Assembly: GCF_901709675.1 (NCBI RefSeq)
Contig: NC_051097.1
Coordinates: 6,922,039 to 6,986,038 of the forward strand
Length of the DNA: 64,000 bases
Direction: 5' to 3'
From: Syngnathus acus
Taxonomy: Eukaryota; Chordata; Actinopteri; Syngnathiformes; Syngnathidae
This document shows positions 26,050-39,800 of the stretch, piece after piece. The position numbers and the translations under genes are program-made. The notes beneath the pieces were generated by a model. It did not search any database and was not told the origin of the DNA. It saw only the letters and a program-made list of their open reading frames with translations. Numbering within the stretch: the first letter of the stretch is position 1; each line of letters opens with the position of its first letter.

Positions 26050-29000
26050 ATGGAGTGGCGAAGCAACAACGACGGGCTGTCCGACAGCGAGTCCCCTGAA
26101 AGGGACACACGCTGTCCCCGCCAGCAGGTAGGCAGCTCCAGTAAGCGGCCCAACAACCATCCCAACCACGCTTAACACAAGCGAGCTATAATAGTTCGCG
26201 TAGCCGAATATCTGACAGTCTCTAACAACAAAGTTAAAAGTCAGCTAGCCACATGCTCGCGTTTTGCATTGGGGTTTTGCTAACCCTCGCTATGTAGTGA
26301 CCTTAACGGACAATTATTATATAACGATAACTATATCTACGTATGTATCTAATGTATATTTAATAACTTAGAACGATTCCCTTATGTTGTTTATCTCTGA
26401 GATAGCCCCCCTTTCACTCGCAGTACCCTCCAATTCTCACAGGGCCCCCCCAGATTTCCCGACACTAACGTCAGACTGTTAAATAAGATTAAGTATTTTT
26501 AGTCCTCCCGTTCCAAATGAAGCATGAATGGGTGTGGTCATTAAAACCCAATCATATTTTCGGGATGGAAGAAAGGCCGCGGGCGAGCCTGGTCCTCCAC
26601 ATCCATTTTTGTGACCTGCACAATGTTTACATATAAGACAGGACGGTCAACAGAGAGGAGCTAAGGAGACAGACACTGGGCCTTTCTCAATACAAAGAAT
26701 GCAGAATACTGTCTTTCCAAGAACACTAGTCTCTTTGTAAACAGTGGACTTGGCTGCGTACTTGCTAGATGGTATTGAATGTACGTGTTCTTTGTACATA
26801 GATTATATGTAAATGTTTCCCCCCCATAGTTTTGTTAGCGACTTAACCACTTAAAATGTAAAAGTTCAATCCCTTCTCAGTATAGGTGTAAAATTATAGT
26901 GGAGGTATTTATAATTAGGTAAATATTTTCATTGAAATGGGGCAGAAGGTATTGTTTGTATTCTTTTCTCTGCTTCTTTTCATACATTGCAGGTAGCTAC
27001 TGGCTATATTATCAGTTAACTGTTTACTCAACAAATCAATAATTATGTTCTGTTTGCTTCCATCAGACCTCATCAACACAGCTCTCGAGTTGTGCCGAGG
27101 CATCCCTGTGCCAAAACCAGCAGCAGGGTTGCTCGACAACCTCCATGGTGTCCAGCTGGATGCTGGCTGAGGCCCAGGACCGCCTTTGCGCTTTAAGGTT
27201 CCACAGCTCTGAATCCCTGGAGCAGGAACATGCTCGGACTCGGGCGAGCCCCACGGAGCTCACACATACTGTGGAGGAGTGGCTCCGCAAGGAGCTCATG
27301 CTGGGAGGTCGGGAGCACAGTCGAGGACCTGTGCTCGGTGCTGACGGAAGTTGGGATGTTTTTGATAAAGTGAGTGTGGAGAAACAAAATGCACAATTAG
27401 CTAATTCTAGGGTGTACACAGTGCCAGAAGTTGCATTTGTGTCGTTTCTTTTTTTTTTTTTGCTGCCTGTCAACAACATCAACTTCCCGTGTCTCCACCA
27501 GAGTATCATCAATGTCCAAAATGAACTATCGGAAGAAGAACAGTGCAAGGCGCCAGTCCACATGTCTGAGCAGGACCTCAGGCACTTTGGTAAGTGACAT
27601 TCGTAATCAGGAATGAAAATGAGAAACCTTTTTGTCCTCATTTTTATGCTGATGTTACATTATATTTGCCATGTCAGTTTATTGAATGGTTAGTGTTTTT
27701 AAGTATCAATTGCAGTTTCCTCACATTTATCGAGCACTTCTTTTTTCAGGTATGTTACGACGATGGGACGACAGTCAGCGATTCCTGGCAGCGAAGCCTC
27801 AGCTCATCTGCGAGGAGACGGCCAACTATTTATATTTGTGGTGCATTGCTCTCCAGCAGGAGGGGGTAATGATTAAATGATGCACTGCATACATGTTTTA
27901 CCTCCTAATTTGATAGACATGTCAGGAACACTGCGAGTGAGCAGAAGATCCACCATAATTTTTTTTTCTGCAGAAAGAAGCACTCATGGAGCAGGTGGCT
28001 CACCAAGCAGTCGCCATGAAGTTTGTCCTGGAGATGGCCTCAAACTCACAGCAGGACCCCAGAGGCTGCTTCAGGCATTTCTTCAAAAAAGCCAAAGTAA
28101 GGCACCCACATGTCATGGTGTTATTTGCCACTGGATGAGATTTGGAACTATCAGTAAGTTTATAGAGGAGGCAGTAAACAAATACATTTAAAATTGTCTC
28201 CATGTCTTGTTTGTTGAAACTCACAGTTATTTTTTAGCCTCTTTTTTTTTGTTTTCTAGTAGGGCCTCAATTACGCTACGTGTTGCTGTTCAAACTTAGC
28301 ATTTCAATCTGTTGCGGCCGTGCAGGAAGGACAAGACGTCTACTTGGAAGTCTTCCACACCGAGCTCGAGGCCTTCAAATCCCGAGTGAGAGAACATGTG
28401 GTCAGGTATAAAAGCACCACGTCCAACAACATAACCCAGCAGCCGAGCAACGGCACAAACTGCAGACTTGACCCCAAAGAATCTCCGAACATTTTAGCAC
28501 AAGTGAGTACCGTAATTTTCGGACTATAAGTCGCGTTTTTTTTCATAGTTTGGGTGGGGGGGCGACTTATACTCAGGAGCGACTTATATATGTTTTTTTT
28601 TCACAAATTTTTACTTGATCATTAACACATCACTTACAAGTATAGTTGACCACTTCACATGTTATTTTTAGTATAGTTGATCACTTCACATGCTTTGATA
28701 TCTTTATCTTGAACATATTCAAAACATGAAAAATAGAGAGAAAAAATCAAATAAAGTAATTAACACTTTGAAGCGCCATATCCTCTGGACATGTCCTCTG
28801 TCACCAGGATGACATAAAGGACGAGAAATTTGATCGATGGATTTAATGATTTGGAGTGACACAAATGGTTTGATAATATTGTTGTTTATGTGATAGTTAT
28901 TTAAAATATAATTTATACATCGTTGTATGGGCCTGTGGAATAATTTGAACTGCGGCGCGGCACACGGCATTGTTGACAAAGGACGATCGATGGATTTAAT

Positions 29001-31254
29001 GAATTGGAGTGACACAGATGGTTTTATAAACGTGTTATTTATGTCAAGTCAAGTCAAGTCAAGTTTATTTGTATAGCCCTAAATCACAAGCAGTCTCAAA
29101 GGGCTTCACATAGACAAAAATTGACAATTATTCTCAAAGCATCCCCTGATCTTAAGCTCCCAAAAGGGCAAGGAAAAACTCAAAACCCCTGCCCGGGGAA
29201 AATGAGAAACCTTGAGAAGGGACCACAGATGGAAGGATCCCCCTTTCAGGATCACCAGGTTGTAATGGATGCAGAGAGGGCACAAATAATACATAATATG
29301 AAAATCAAAAGTAGATGTCCAAGTCAGAGCGAAGGGCTGCCAGAGGAGCCCTCTGCTATCCTGGCTGTGGAGGTTGAGCTGCAGTTCCCCCAACCTGAAT
29401 TAGCCCACAAGAATCCAGATAGCCGCTGTCAGCTTGGGTGCCACCTAACCACCTCCCCGGCCGGGGAGGGGGGGGGGGGGAGAGAAAACAAAACAAACTC
29501 CGGCCGAATCGGCCACTCCAAGTTAGTTAAAGGCCATGTCATAGAAATGTGTCTTTAAACGTGTCTTAAATGTTTCTACTGAGGTAGCAGTCCTAATATC
29601 CATTGGGAGGGCATTCCAAAGCTCTGGAGCCCGGATAGAAAATGCTCTAGACCCTGCAGACACTTTCTTGGCCCTCGGTGTCGCTAAAAGGGTAGCGTTT
29701 TGCGAACGAAGGTTACGAGATGTAATAGTTTTTTTTAAATAACTGAATGTTACGTCAGGCCCGTTCTCAGCTCCTCGTTTGTGTTTGTCACGTTAGCATA
29801 CCGTATCGTTTAGCCTGTTGTTGCTCGTTCATGTCTGTTCTTGGTGTTGGATTTTGTCGAATAAATTGCCCCCCAAAATGCGATTTATACTCCGGAGCGA
29901 CTTATATATGTTTTTTTTTCACATTTTTGGGCATTTTATGGCTGGTGCGACTTATACTCCGGTGCGACTTATAGTCCGAAAATTACGGTATTTTCATTCG
30001 TGTACTGTGATTTTCACTATGTCTTGCTTAGAGACACCACTCAAATATTTTGCTGTGAGGGTTTGAAATTCTACTCCAGGCAAATGCTGAGTCCTGCTTT
30101 TGTTCCCATGACAACTTGGGCAGAGCTAGGGCGAGATGCCTTGTGTTGCCAATTTGGCAACGTTGTCGCTATATTTAGCAACCTTTACGACCTCCGAGTG
30201 ACTATTATTGGTTAATTTGACTCGATGATGGATGGGCACGCCAGACACAATAAAAGGATGCAACTGTTCATACATAGGATGATTATCAGTAATTAAAAAA
30301 TAGAATCATTTTAAGATCTTTTATTTGGTACGTGTCGGTCAGCAAAGCCAAATTTCAAATGTGTAAGATTGAGAACTGCTATACTCAGATCACACGTAAG
30401 GTGGCGCCATCGTATCATTTTCTTTTTTTTTAATAGTAGTTGTCATTCAGTTGGGCAATGGTTTCTGTAAAGTTTAAATTTTGTCATGTCAAGTTTGTCA
30501 GAGCATTAACATTCTACTATATTTTGGAGGCATCCAAATTTGGTAATTGAAAGAATGACAAATACTGTATCGAGTAAAGATACACTTTTGTCTGTGGCAG
30601 TGGTTACATTTTTGATCTGACTGAATTGTAGAAGTAATGACAATGTGATTTGATGAAATTGTATAAATGTGATTTTTGTTTTTTGCTGTTACATATAATA
30701 TGACCTTTTTGGCTAAACTCCAAACCCGGATGCTTTGTTGCAAAAGCCTGTTGCAAAAGCTTCCTCCTCCCCTTTTGTGGGCCCCTTGCTGCCGGAGAGG
30801 CTCGGAAGAAAACTTACTGGCGAGGAATGCAACCCAGCCTGTTGGAACCAAAGCTGGAATCTCCTGGCCCTGTCTCCTTATCCTCGTGTCATTCTCTGCT
30901 TTCATATCTCGCTCCGCATCAGAAGGACCGACTGCCTGTTTAAATCCCTTTGGTCAGCATGTGAACTTTAAAGTGCAATTACGTAAACATTGATAATAAT
31001 CCTCTAACGAGGCAACCGCTGCTTCATCCAACCACAGTCTTTTTTTTCACCCTTCTATTTCATATTCATCTGTATGACATATTTGGAATATTATGAGGTT
31101 TCTCTTTAAATATGTTTCATGTTTTACCTTCCACCAGGTGGCGGAGCACAACACCAAGCGCTGTTTAGAAACTGGACTGATGATAAACACAGAGAGGTGG
31201 ACAAAGGACGATGCCACGGAAAGTGACGATACACGCATGATGGAGACTTCTTAG
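26050..31254 (+). CDS. cdc37l1: CDC37L1, HSP90 co-chaperone Cdc37-like 1 (Harc)
   Basis: This is a cytosolic relative of CDC37 that binds HSP90 and HSC70 but lacks the canonical kinase-loading N-terminus. Seven exons: 26050-26127, 27067-27369, 27502-27589, 27750-27865, 27974-28096, 28326-28502, 31138-31254. All phases join and give about 333 residues (human 337). The core is highly recognisable: RHFGMLRRWDDSQRF, the CEETANYLYLWC segment, and GCFRHFFKKAK followed by ELEAFKSRV. The N-terminal region, with an acidic start and the SESLEQEHA heptad-like segment, and the C-terminal tail (MMETS) match in position but are diverged. The ATG is the first in the exon and follows the CCAAT-containing flank. 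The donor of exon 6 abuts a MITE insertion, making the last intron 2.6 kb. Two AATAAA signals follow at 31,793 and 31,811. Confidence 0.95.
28508..29990. mobile_element. Composite MITE with perfect 27-bp terminal inverted repeats, TA target site
   Basis: The left end (28,508-28,534, beginning TACCGTAATTTTCGGACT) and right end (29,964-29,990) are perfect inverted copies over 27 bp. Both are bounded by TA, as expected for the Tc1/mariner-type TA duplication. Subterminal blocks containing CGACTTATA repeat inside both ends. Two internal direct repeats of about 60 bp (from 28,829 and 28,983, both starting near CGATGGATTTAATGA) are visible. No transposase frame is present, so it is non-autonomous. 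The superfamily is inferred only from the TA duplication. Confidence 0.85.
29044..29737 (+). mobile_element. Dispersed teleost repeat nested in the MITE
   Basis: It starts with CAAGT tandem units followed by TTTATTTGTATAGCCCTAAA and contains the AAACCTTGAGAAGGGACCACA block shared with 10.43 kb. It ends near a T-rich run at about 29,737, after which MITE-like sequence resumes. This head sequence is common in teleost genomes. I cannot assign the class from sequence alone. Confidence 0.65.
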
Positions 31255-33560
31255 GAAACATGGCTGCCTTTCTTCCATCTTCACCTTTTCCCCATTTAGG
31301 AGCCCTTCTTAACGACACCCAAGCACAACAGGAAAAAAAAAGACCAGCACGATTAGTCAGGTCTCGAATGCCACCATTTGTCGTCAGAGAAACAAGAGGT
31401 GAGTGCTGTGCTACAGTGGTGACCCGATGTTTGCTTTTTAAAACCTTTTTAGTCCTCTTGAAAAGTGAAAAGCCCACTGGAGACAACACGCAGATCTAAA
31501 TTGCTAAGGTCAAACAAATCCATCATTCAATCAGCATCGATAATTAATATTTAAGAGCATTTTGGGTGGGCCAGACCAGTGTGGATTAAGGAGATTCAAA
31601 ACCATGCTTTATGTTCTGCATTTCCTCGGATTTCGGTCCTCCATGTGATAAATGTCTTATCCCTAAATAAGATGTGATTTGAAGAAATAATGTTTATTTG
31701 GCAGTTTCCAGGGGTTTTCTTTTCCAAATGGCGACACAGGAGATATTATGCACTTTGTCTAAATATAATGTTGTACCAGGTGTTTCCGTAACAATAAAAT
31801 ACCCCAAAACAATAAAATACCCCAAAGATCAAGAATGAAAATACACTTTGTAGAGAGTAATTCTTGCCTTGCCGAAATCAGTTATATCATACCAAAACTG
31901 CTGGGCCAAAGGTGATGTGGTTACCATGACAACCAAGGTTTGGGCACTTCATACACTACAGTGTGTGTGTGTGTGGCTCTTGATGCATCTCACTCACACA
32001 TTTTAAGAAGTGGACATTTGCTCAAGTGCATTTTGATTAGCCCTCCTTTTGGCGTGCAGCAGAATTTGTAGATAGCCTGTTGCTAACGCAATAGAAGCGG
32101 CGTCCGTGTTGAAATCCCGCGTTGTAGGCTAGACAAGTGCTTCTCAAACGTTTTTCGGCTCATATTTAACAATACAAGGATCTCACAGCACAGCAACCAG
32201 ACAGAAATGTTACAACTAGTACAGTATATACACTGATGATGATCTTTGCTCAATTTACCCACAAATTGACTTAGTCAGTGTGAAATGTGTTTCTGTTGCT
32301 GTTTTTCTGTTACATGAATGGGAACAGATGCTTAATTAGACCTTCTGCAGACTAATGAAAGAGCATTTAATCGTCCTGTCGGTTGATAAACGTCGCTGTC
32401 ATAAATAGGTGAGCTAATATACATTATTCATGGTAAATAATCAATTTTAGAATAATTAAGTGAGAGTGGCTCATTTCCCACAAAACACTGGTTGGGAACT
32501 GCTACAGAATTCAGTGGAGAATCGCCAAGTTTTTCGCCATGATTTTAATGCATGTTGCTTTAATTTTCTCCTAAGATTTTAATTTCAACATCTCCAGTTG
32601 ACATCATTACGGGAAAAGGTGTAGAGATGTAAAGGGCTCAGGTTGTTCTTTTAAGTGTTATGCTCAATTGCAGAAAGGAGCTCGACTGTGTACTGCACTT
32701 TATATTTGACATTTTTTTCTTTAAATTACAATTGACTTATTTTGAAGCCCTAGTAAAGTCAAATACTTAATACAAGAAGGCTTGTGGTACGCTTTTAATT
32801 TGAACAGTGTGAGGAGTTTTTGTTTAGTTTGCTGTTTTCACGTTTGAATGACTAATTGTGGTCACTGTGCCAGTTTTCTCAGGCTTCCAGCTACCTATCT
32901 GCTCAATGTAATAATTTCAAGAATATATATAAATATATATACACCAAGTGTTTTTCTGCTGCAGAGTGGTATTAAATAGACCAGATGGTGCATTAAATTA
33001 CATGAAAAATGCATTGTGGATTTTTATCCTTTACATTCACTCATTTAAAAGATTTCAAGTCAAATATTTTTGTTCATATTTTAATTTATTCACGTTTCCA
33101 TTGCAAGGCAACTTTTAACAACACAACGCACTGGTCACAGCATAAGACAATAGTGTGCTTGTTAAAACAATTATTTGAGGAAAAAAATCAAATGGTCTTA
33201 TGCTAATGTAAAATAATTGAGTTCATGAGGGTATTAACATTCAGTTACTACATTCAAAGGCACTGGAGTGCAAAAGTTCATTTACTGGATCACTACAGTA
33301 GACCATTACACATTCCCTTTTAAGTCAGAATACTACATGAGAAACTGAATCTTTATTTGGGCTCTATGGAACCATAGGAGTGTTAACTGGATAAGATTCA
33401 TTTTAGAAAACATTTCTATTGTGTCTCACTTGGTGTAAGGCACAATGTGGAATGACGAGAGCAAAATTCAACCACTCTAAAAAGGTTCCGTGATTGACAC
33501 GGTCCTGAATGACTTCTGTATTAATAAATACAATTTTGCTGGTAAATTCATAGTCTTCTG
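31255..33560. other. Convergent interval between CDC37L1 and AK3
   Basis: It holds the CDC37L1 3'UTR (tandem AATAAA at 31,793-31,798 and 31,811-31,816, each within an 18-bp duplicated unit) and the AK3 3'UTR (minus-strand AATAAA at 33,352-33,357). The remainder is AT-rich and I see no gene. Confidence 0.7.
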
Positions 33561-36312
<2,752 letters not shown>

Positions 36313-36899
36313 ATCGAGAACGCCGCCTTCGGGTTTTCAGTTGCAGAAGTCGGATTAAACTCCTTCTGGATGCTCGGTGAAGCGAAGAGTGGCCCTGATG
36401 GCAACGCAAGTGCGTGACGTCAACTCGAGTGGGAGTGGCTCGGAGGCTGTACGTGCTTCACAATAAAAATGAGAACGTTCGTTTCGTTATGGAAATTGTT
36501 AATTAGGCGATTAGGTCATTTGTTCCTAGGTGGAGATGTTTTTGCATTATATTTGCGTATGACGCGTCATTTAAAATAATTAGGTCATTCGAAATACTCT
36601 GGAATGATGCAGCTAGTGTCCAGCTATAATAAAAATAAATTAATTTCAATGACTTCTTATAATATTAAAGGATAATAAAATCTTAGCTCGTCGGCAAGCA
36701 AGCTTTTGGAATTTCTTTTGTTATCTAACGCTCTCTACAGGGCGGAAGTGGTATCGCAAAAATCAAGCTTTATTTTTGTCTCTCCTGCTTTTCCGTAGCC
36801 CCTTGCCTTCTGCGTCTTCCTGGAAACACACGTGGATTTCCACTGACTCGAGCCAAGCAAGAGAAGCGAGCCAGCCACAACAACAACACCACCGTCATC
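36313..36899. promoter_or_regulatory. Divergent AK3/RCL1 promoter
   Basis: Only 587 bp separate the two start codons, transcribed outwards. An ETS-type GGCGGAAGTG lies at about 36,741, and CpGs cluster towards both genes. No TATA box is evident. A shared promoter is the simplest reading, since this is also the head-to-head order in other vertebrates. Confidence 0.65.
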
Positions 36900-39800
36900 A
36901 TGGCAAGCCACGGGCTCTCCTACGACGGCTGTAACTTCTTCAGGCAGCGCCTCGTTTTGGCCACACTGAGTGGGAAGAGGGTTAAAATCCGGAATATAAG
37001 GTCCAAAGACGACAACCCGGGGCTCCGTGGTGAGTGAGTTGGGCAGCCAAAATTCATGTGGCGTCGCAGTTAGCATCCATGCTAACGTGCTAGCTGCTAC
37101 GCAGTTGGGAGTGAGTTTGGTGACGGTGATCGAGGGGGAGATCCTAAGGCTCTGGGATTTCCAGTTTAATTGTAATCAACATTTGTTATTATTCAATACT
37201 TTTTTAATTTTAAAATCTCAAGAAGCTTAATAAAGATAAACTCAATTTCAAACGCCGTTTTGTTGCGTTAGAATTGCTCCATGATCATGTCTTGATTGGT
37301 ATGCGAAAACGTCACAGTCACGCCTTTAAAAACTATCCGTACTCTGTCTAACAACATTTAAAAGAACTTCTATATTTCTATGCTTTTGAATGCTTGCTTT
37401 TTGAATGTTCTCCAGATTTTGAAGCCAGCTTCATCAGACTTCTGGACAAAGTGACCAATGGCTCCATAATAGAAATAAATCAAACAGGTGAATATTTGTT
37501 TTTTATTGTATACATGAATGTGCTATTTACAATTTATGCAATCGTATTTATTGAATAATTCAAATGTATTTGTAAGGGCATTTTATTCAAAAAAGCTTCC
37601 ATATTAGCATGATTTTCTCTGCATACGTTAACTAAGTGGCAAAACAAAATCTATTTTTAGCAACATTTTCCAACCCTTGTTTTTGTTTATTTTTCTTTCA
37701 AGTTCCATATTCCTCACTCATTGATGCTACCCATGTCCTCTTCAAGGCACCGTGTTATTCTACCAGCCTGGCTTACTTTACGGGGGATCTATAGAACACG
37801 ACTGTAATCTGCAACGGTCCATTGGGTACTACCTGGAGGCTCTGCTCATGCTGGCTCCCTTCATGAAGACCCCATTGAAGGCCACCTTGCTTGGCGTCAC
37901 CAATAACCCCACGGACCCAACAGTGAGATAACTATTGTCACACCCTCAGCCTCTGTCATCAGTTTTGATAAATGTGTATGCCTACTGTAGTTCCTCATGG
38001 AGGGATTTATTTACTCATCTGCAAAAAGTATCAGTATTGCGGTGATGGAAGTTTTGTGGGAGATGGATGTTGTCATGGCAACCATGCCTGTTGCCGCTGT
38101 TTTAACAAATGCATCTTCTTTAGGTTGATCGGTTGAAGTCTAGTGCTCTTCCTCTGATGAAGAAGTTTGGCATTGAGGGCGAAGGGTTTGACCTCAAGGT
38201 GATGAGTAAAACTTTATTAACGTTCAAGTTCAGACACTAAAAACCAAGGCTGAATCTTTGTTCTTGTGCCCTCAGGTGGTCAAAAGGGGAATGGCACCCG
38301 GTGGAGGCGGTGAGGTTGTCTTCACGTGTCCCGTCCGAAAGACCGTCAGGCCGCTGCAGCTTACTGACTCCGGAAAGATTAAGAGAATCCGAGGAGTAGC
38401 GTATCCTTCGAATGATCTTACTCTACGACTTATTTGTGCATTATGAGCGCTATGTAAACTTTTTCCAACGTCATCATTTCTTTCTATGAGCCTTGACAAT
38501 TCAAACGCAGATATTCAGTGAGAGTTTCCCCTCAAATGGGCAACAGGATTGTGGAGTCGGCGCGGGGCGTCCTAAACCAGTTCATTCCAGATATCTACAT
38601 CTATACGGACCATATGAAGGGAGTCAGCTCTGGCAAGTGAGTTTCCATCCACGTAGCTGCTTTGCTCTGAGTTGGAACAGTCCCAACATACTTTTACAGA
38701 CGATGCTCAATGCAGCAGTTTGTGCAGGAGCACCAGAAAAAAAAACCCCACAAGTTCAGGTTTGCATTACTGGGTTCATGACAAAACTGTAATTCACCTA
38801 CCTCATCACTAGGTGGTTGTACAACACAATTTATTGATAGGCTTTCACACTTTGTGGACCAGTCACATTTGAAAATTGCCTGGTAAATATGTAACACTTG
38901 TACACGTGTAATTGTGTATTTTTTACACTGCTCGGTACTTAACTATACTTAATTTGTAAATTTAACTTACCAGTTATGACATGACAAAAAAAAAAACAAG
39001 ATACACTCCAAGCATCATATTTCCTATTTTGGCAGGTTTTGCAGAAGAGGTACATTACGGTTGTTATTGTCCTCAAACTGCCGTATCGGTTTGTTGCAGG
39101 TCACCAGGTTTCGGGCTGACTCTAGTGGCAGAGACTCTCGAAGGCTGTTTTCTCAGTGCTGAGATGTGTTCCACGCCACAGGGTCAAGGAGAACCCGTTT
39201 TGCCCGAGGACCTCGGCCGTAACTGCGCCAAGCTGCTGCTGGAAGAAATATACCGGGTAAGTGTTGTAAAACGCAATTAAAAAAGTAATTAAATTGTTTT
39301 CAGTTTCTCATTTAATCGAGAAGTAAAACCAATTTGGATTCTTAGACCATATGGCGCGAAACATGATTTGGTTTGTTAATCAAATGTAAAGTTCTATGCA
39401 AGTGTTATGCAAACTGACAAGCCCTTTCTTTTTGGGGGCTCAACCACACCGGATGGTAGTACAGTCATAAGATCTGTTGGCTTTGGGTTGGAACTATTTC
39501 TGTACGGAATGGTGACGTGGTCATGCAACAATTATGACGCCAATAAAGCACTGTCACTGTATCTTACAACTGCAAGTAGATGTCAGCAACGGCACTTGGG
39601 AATGTTGTTTTCAGCCCGTCGTCGGACAATATGGTCTTCTTTGGCTGCGGTCAGGGCATGACTCAGATGTGTTGCAACGGTTACACTCACTGCCCTTGTT
39701 TGCTGACATTCCCCAGTAATGACCACCAATGCCATTCTGGAATGCAGCTATGAATTTGTTTATATACACGACAAGCATGTGGGAGGTGTCAAAAGGGCAA

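Noticed and set aside
29747-30066. Open frames over the right end of the MITE
   Set aside because: They read through transposon-end sequence. No transposase motifs are present.
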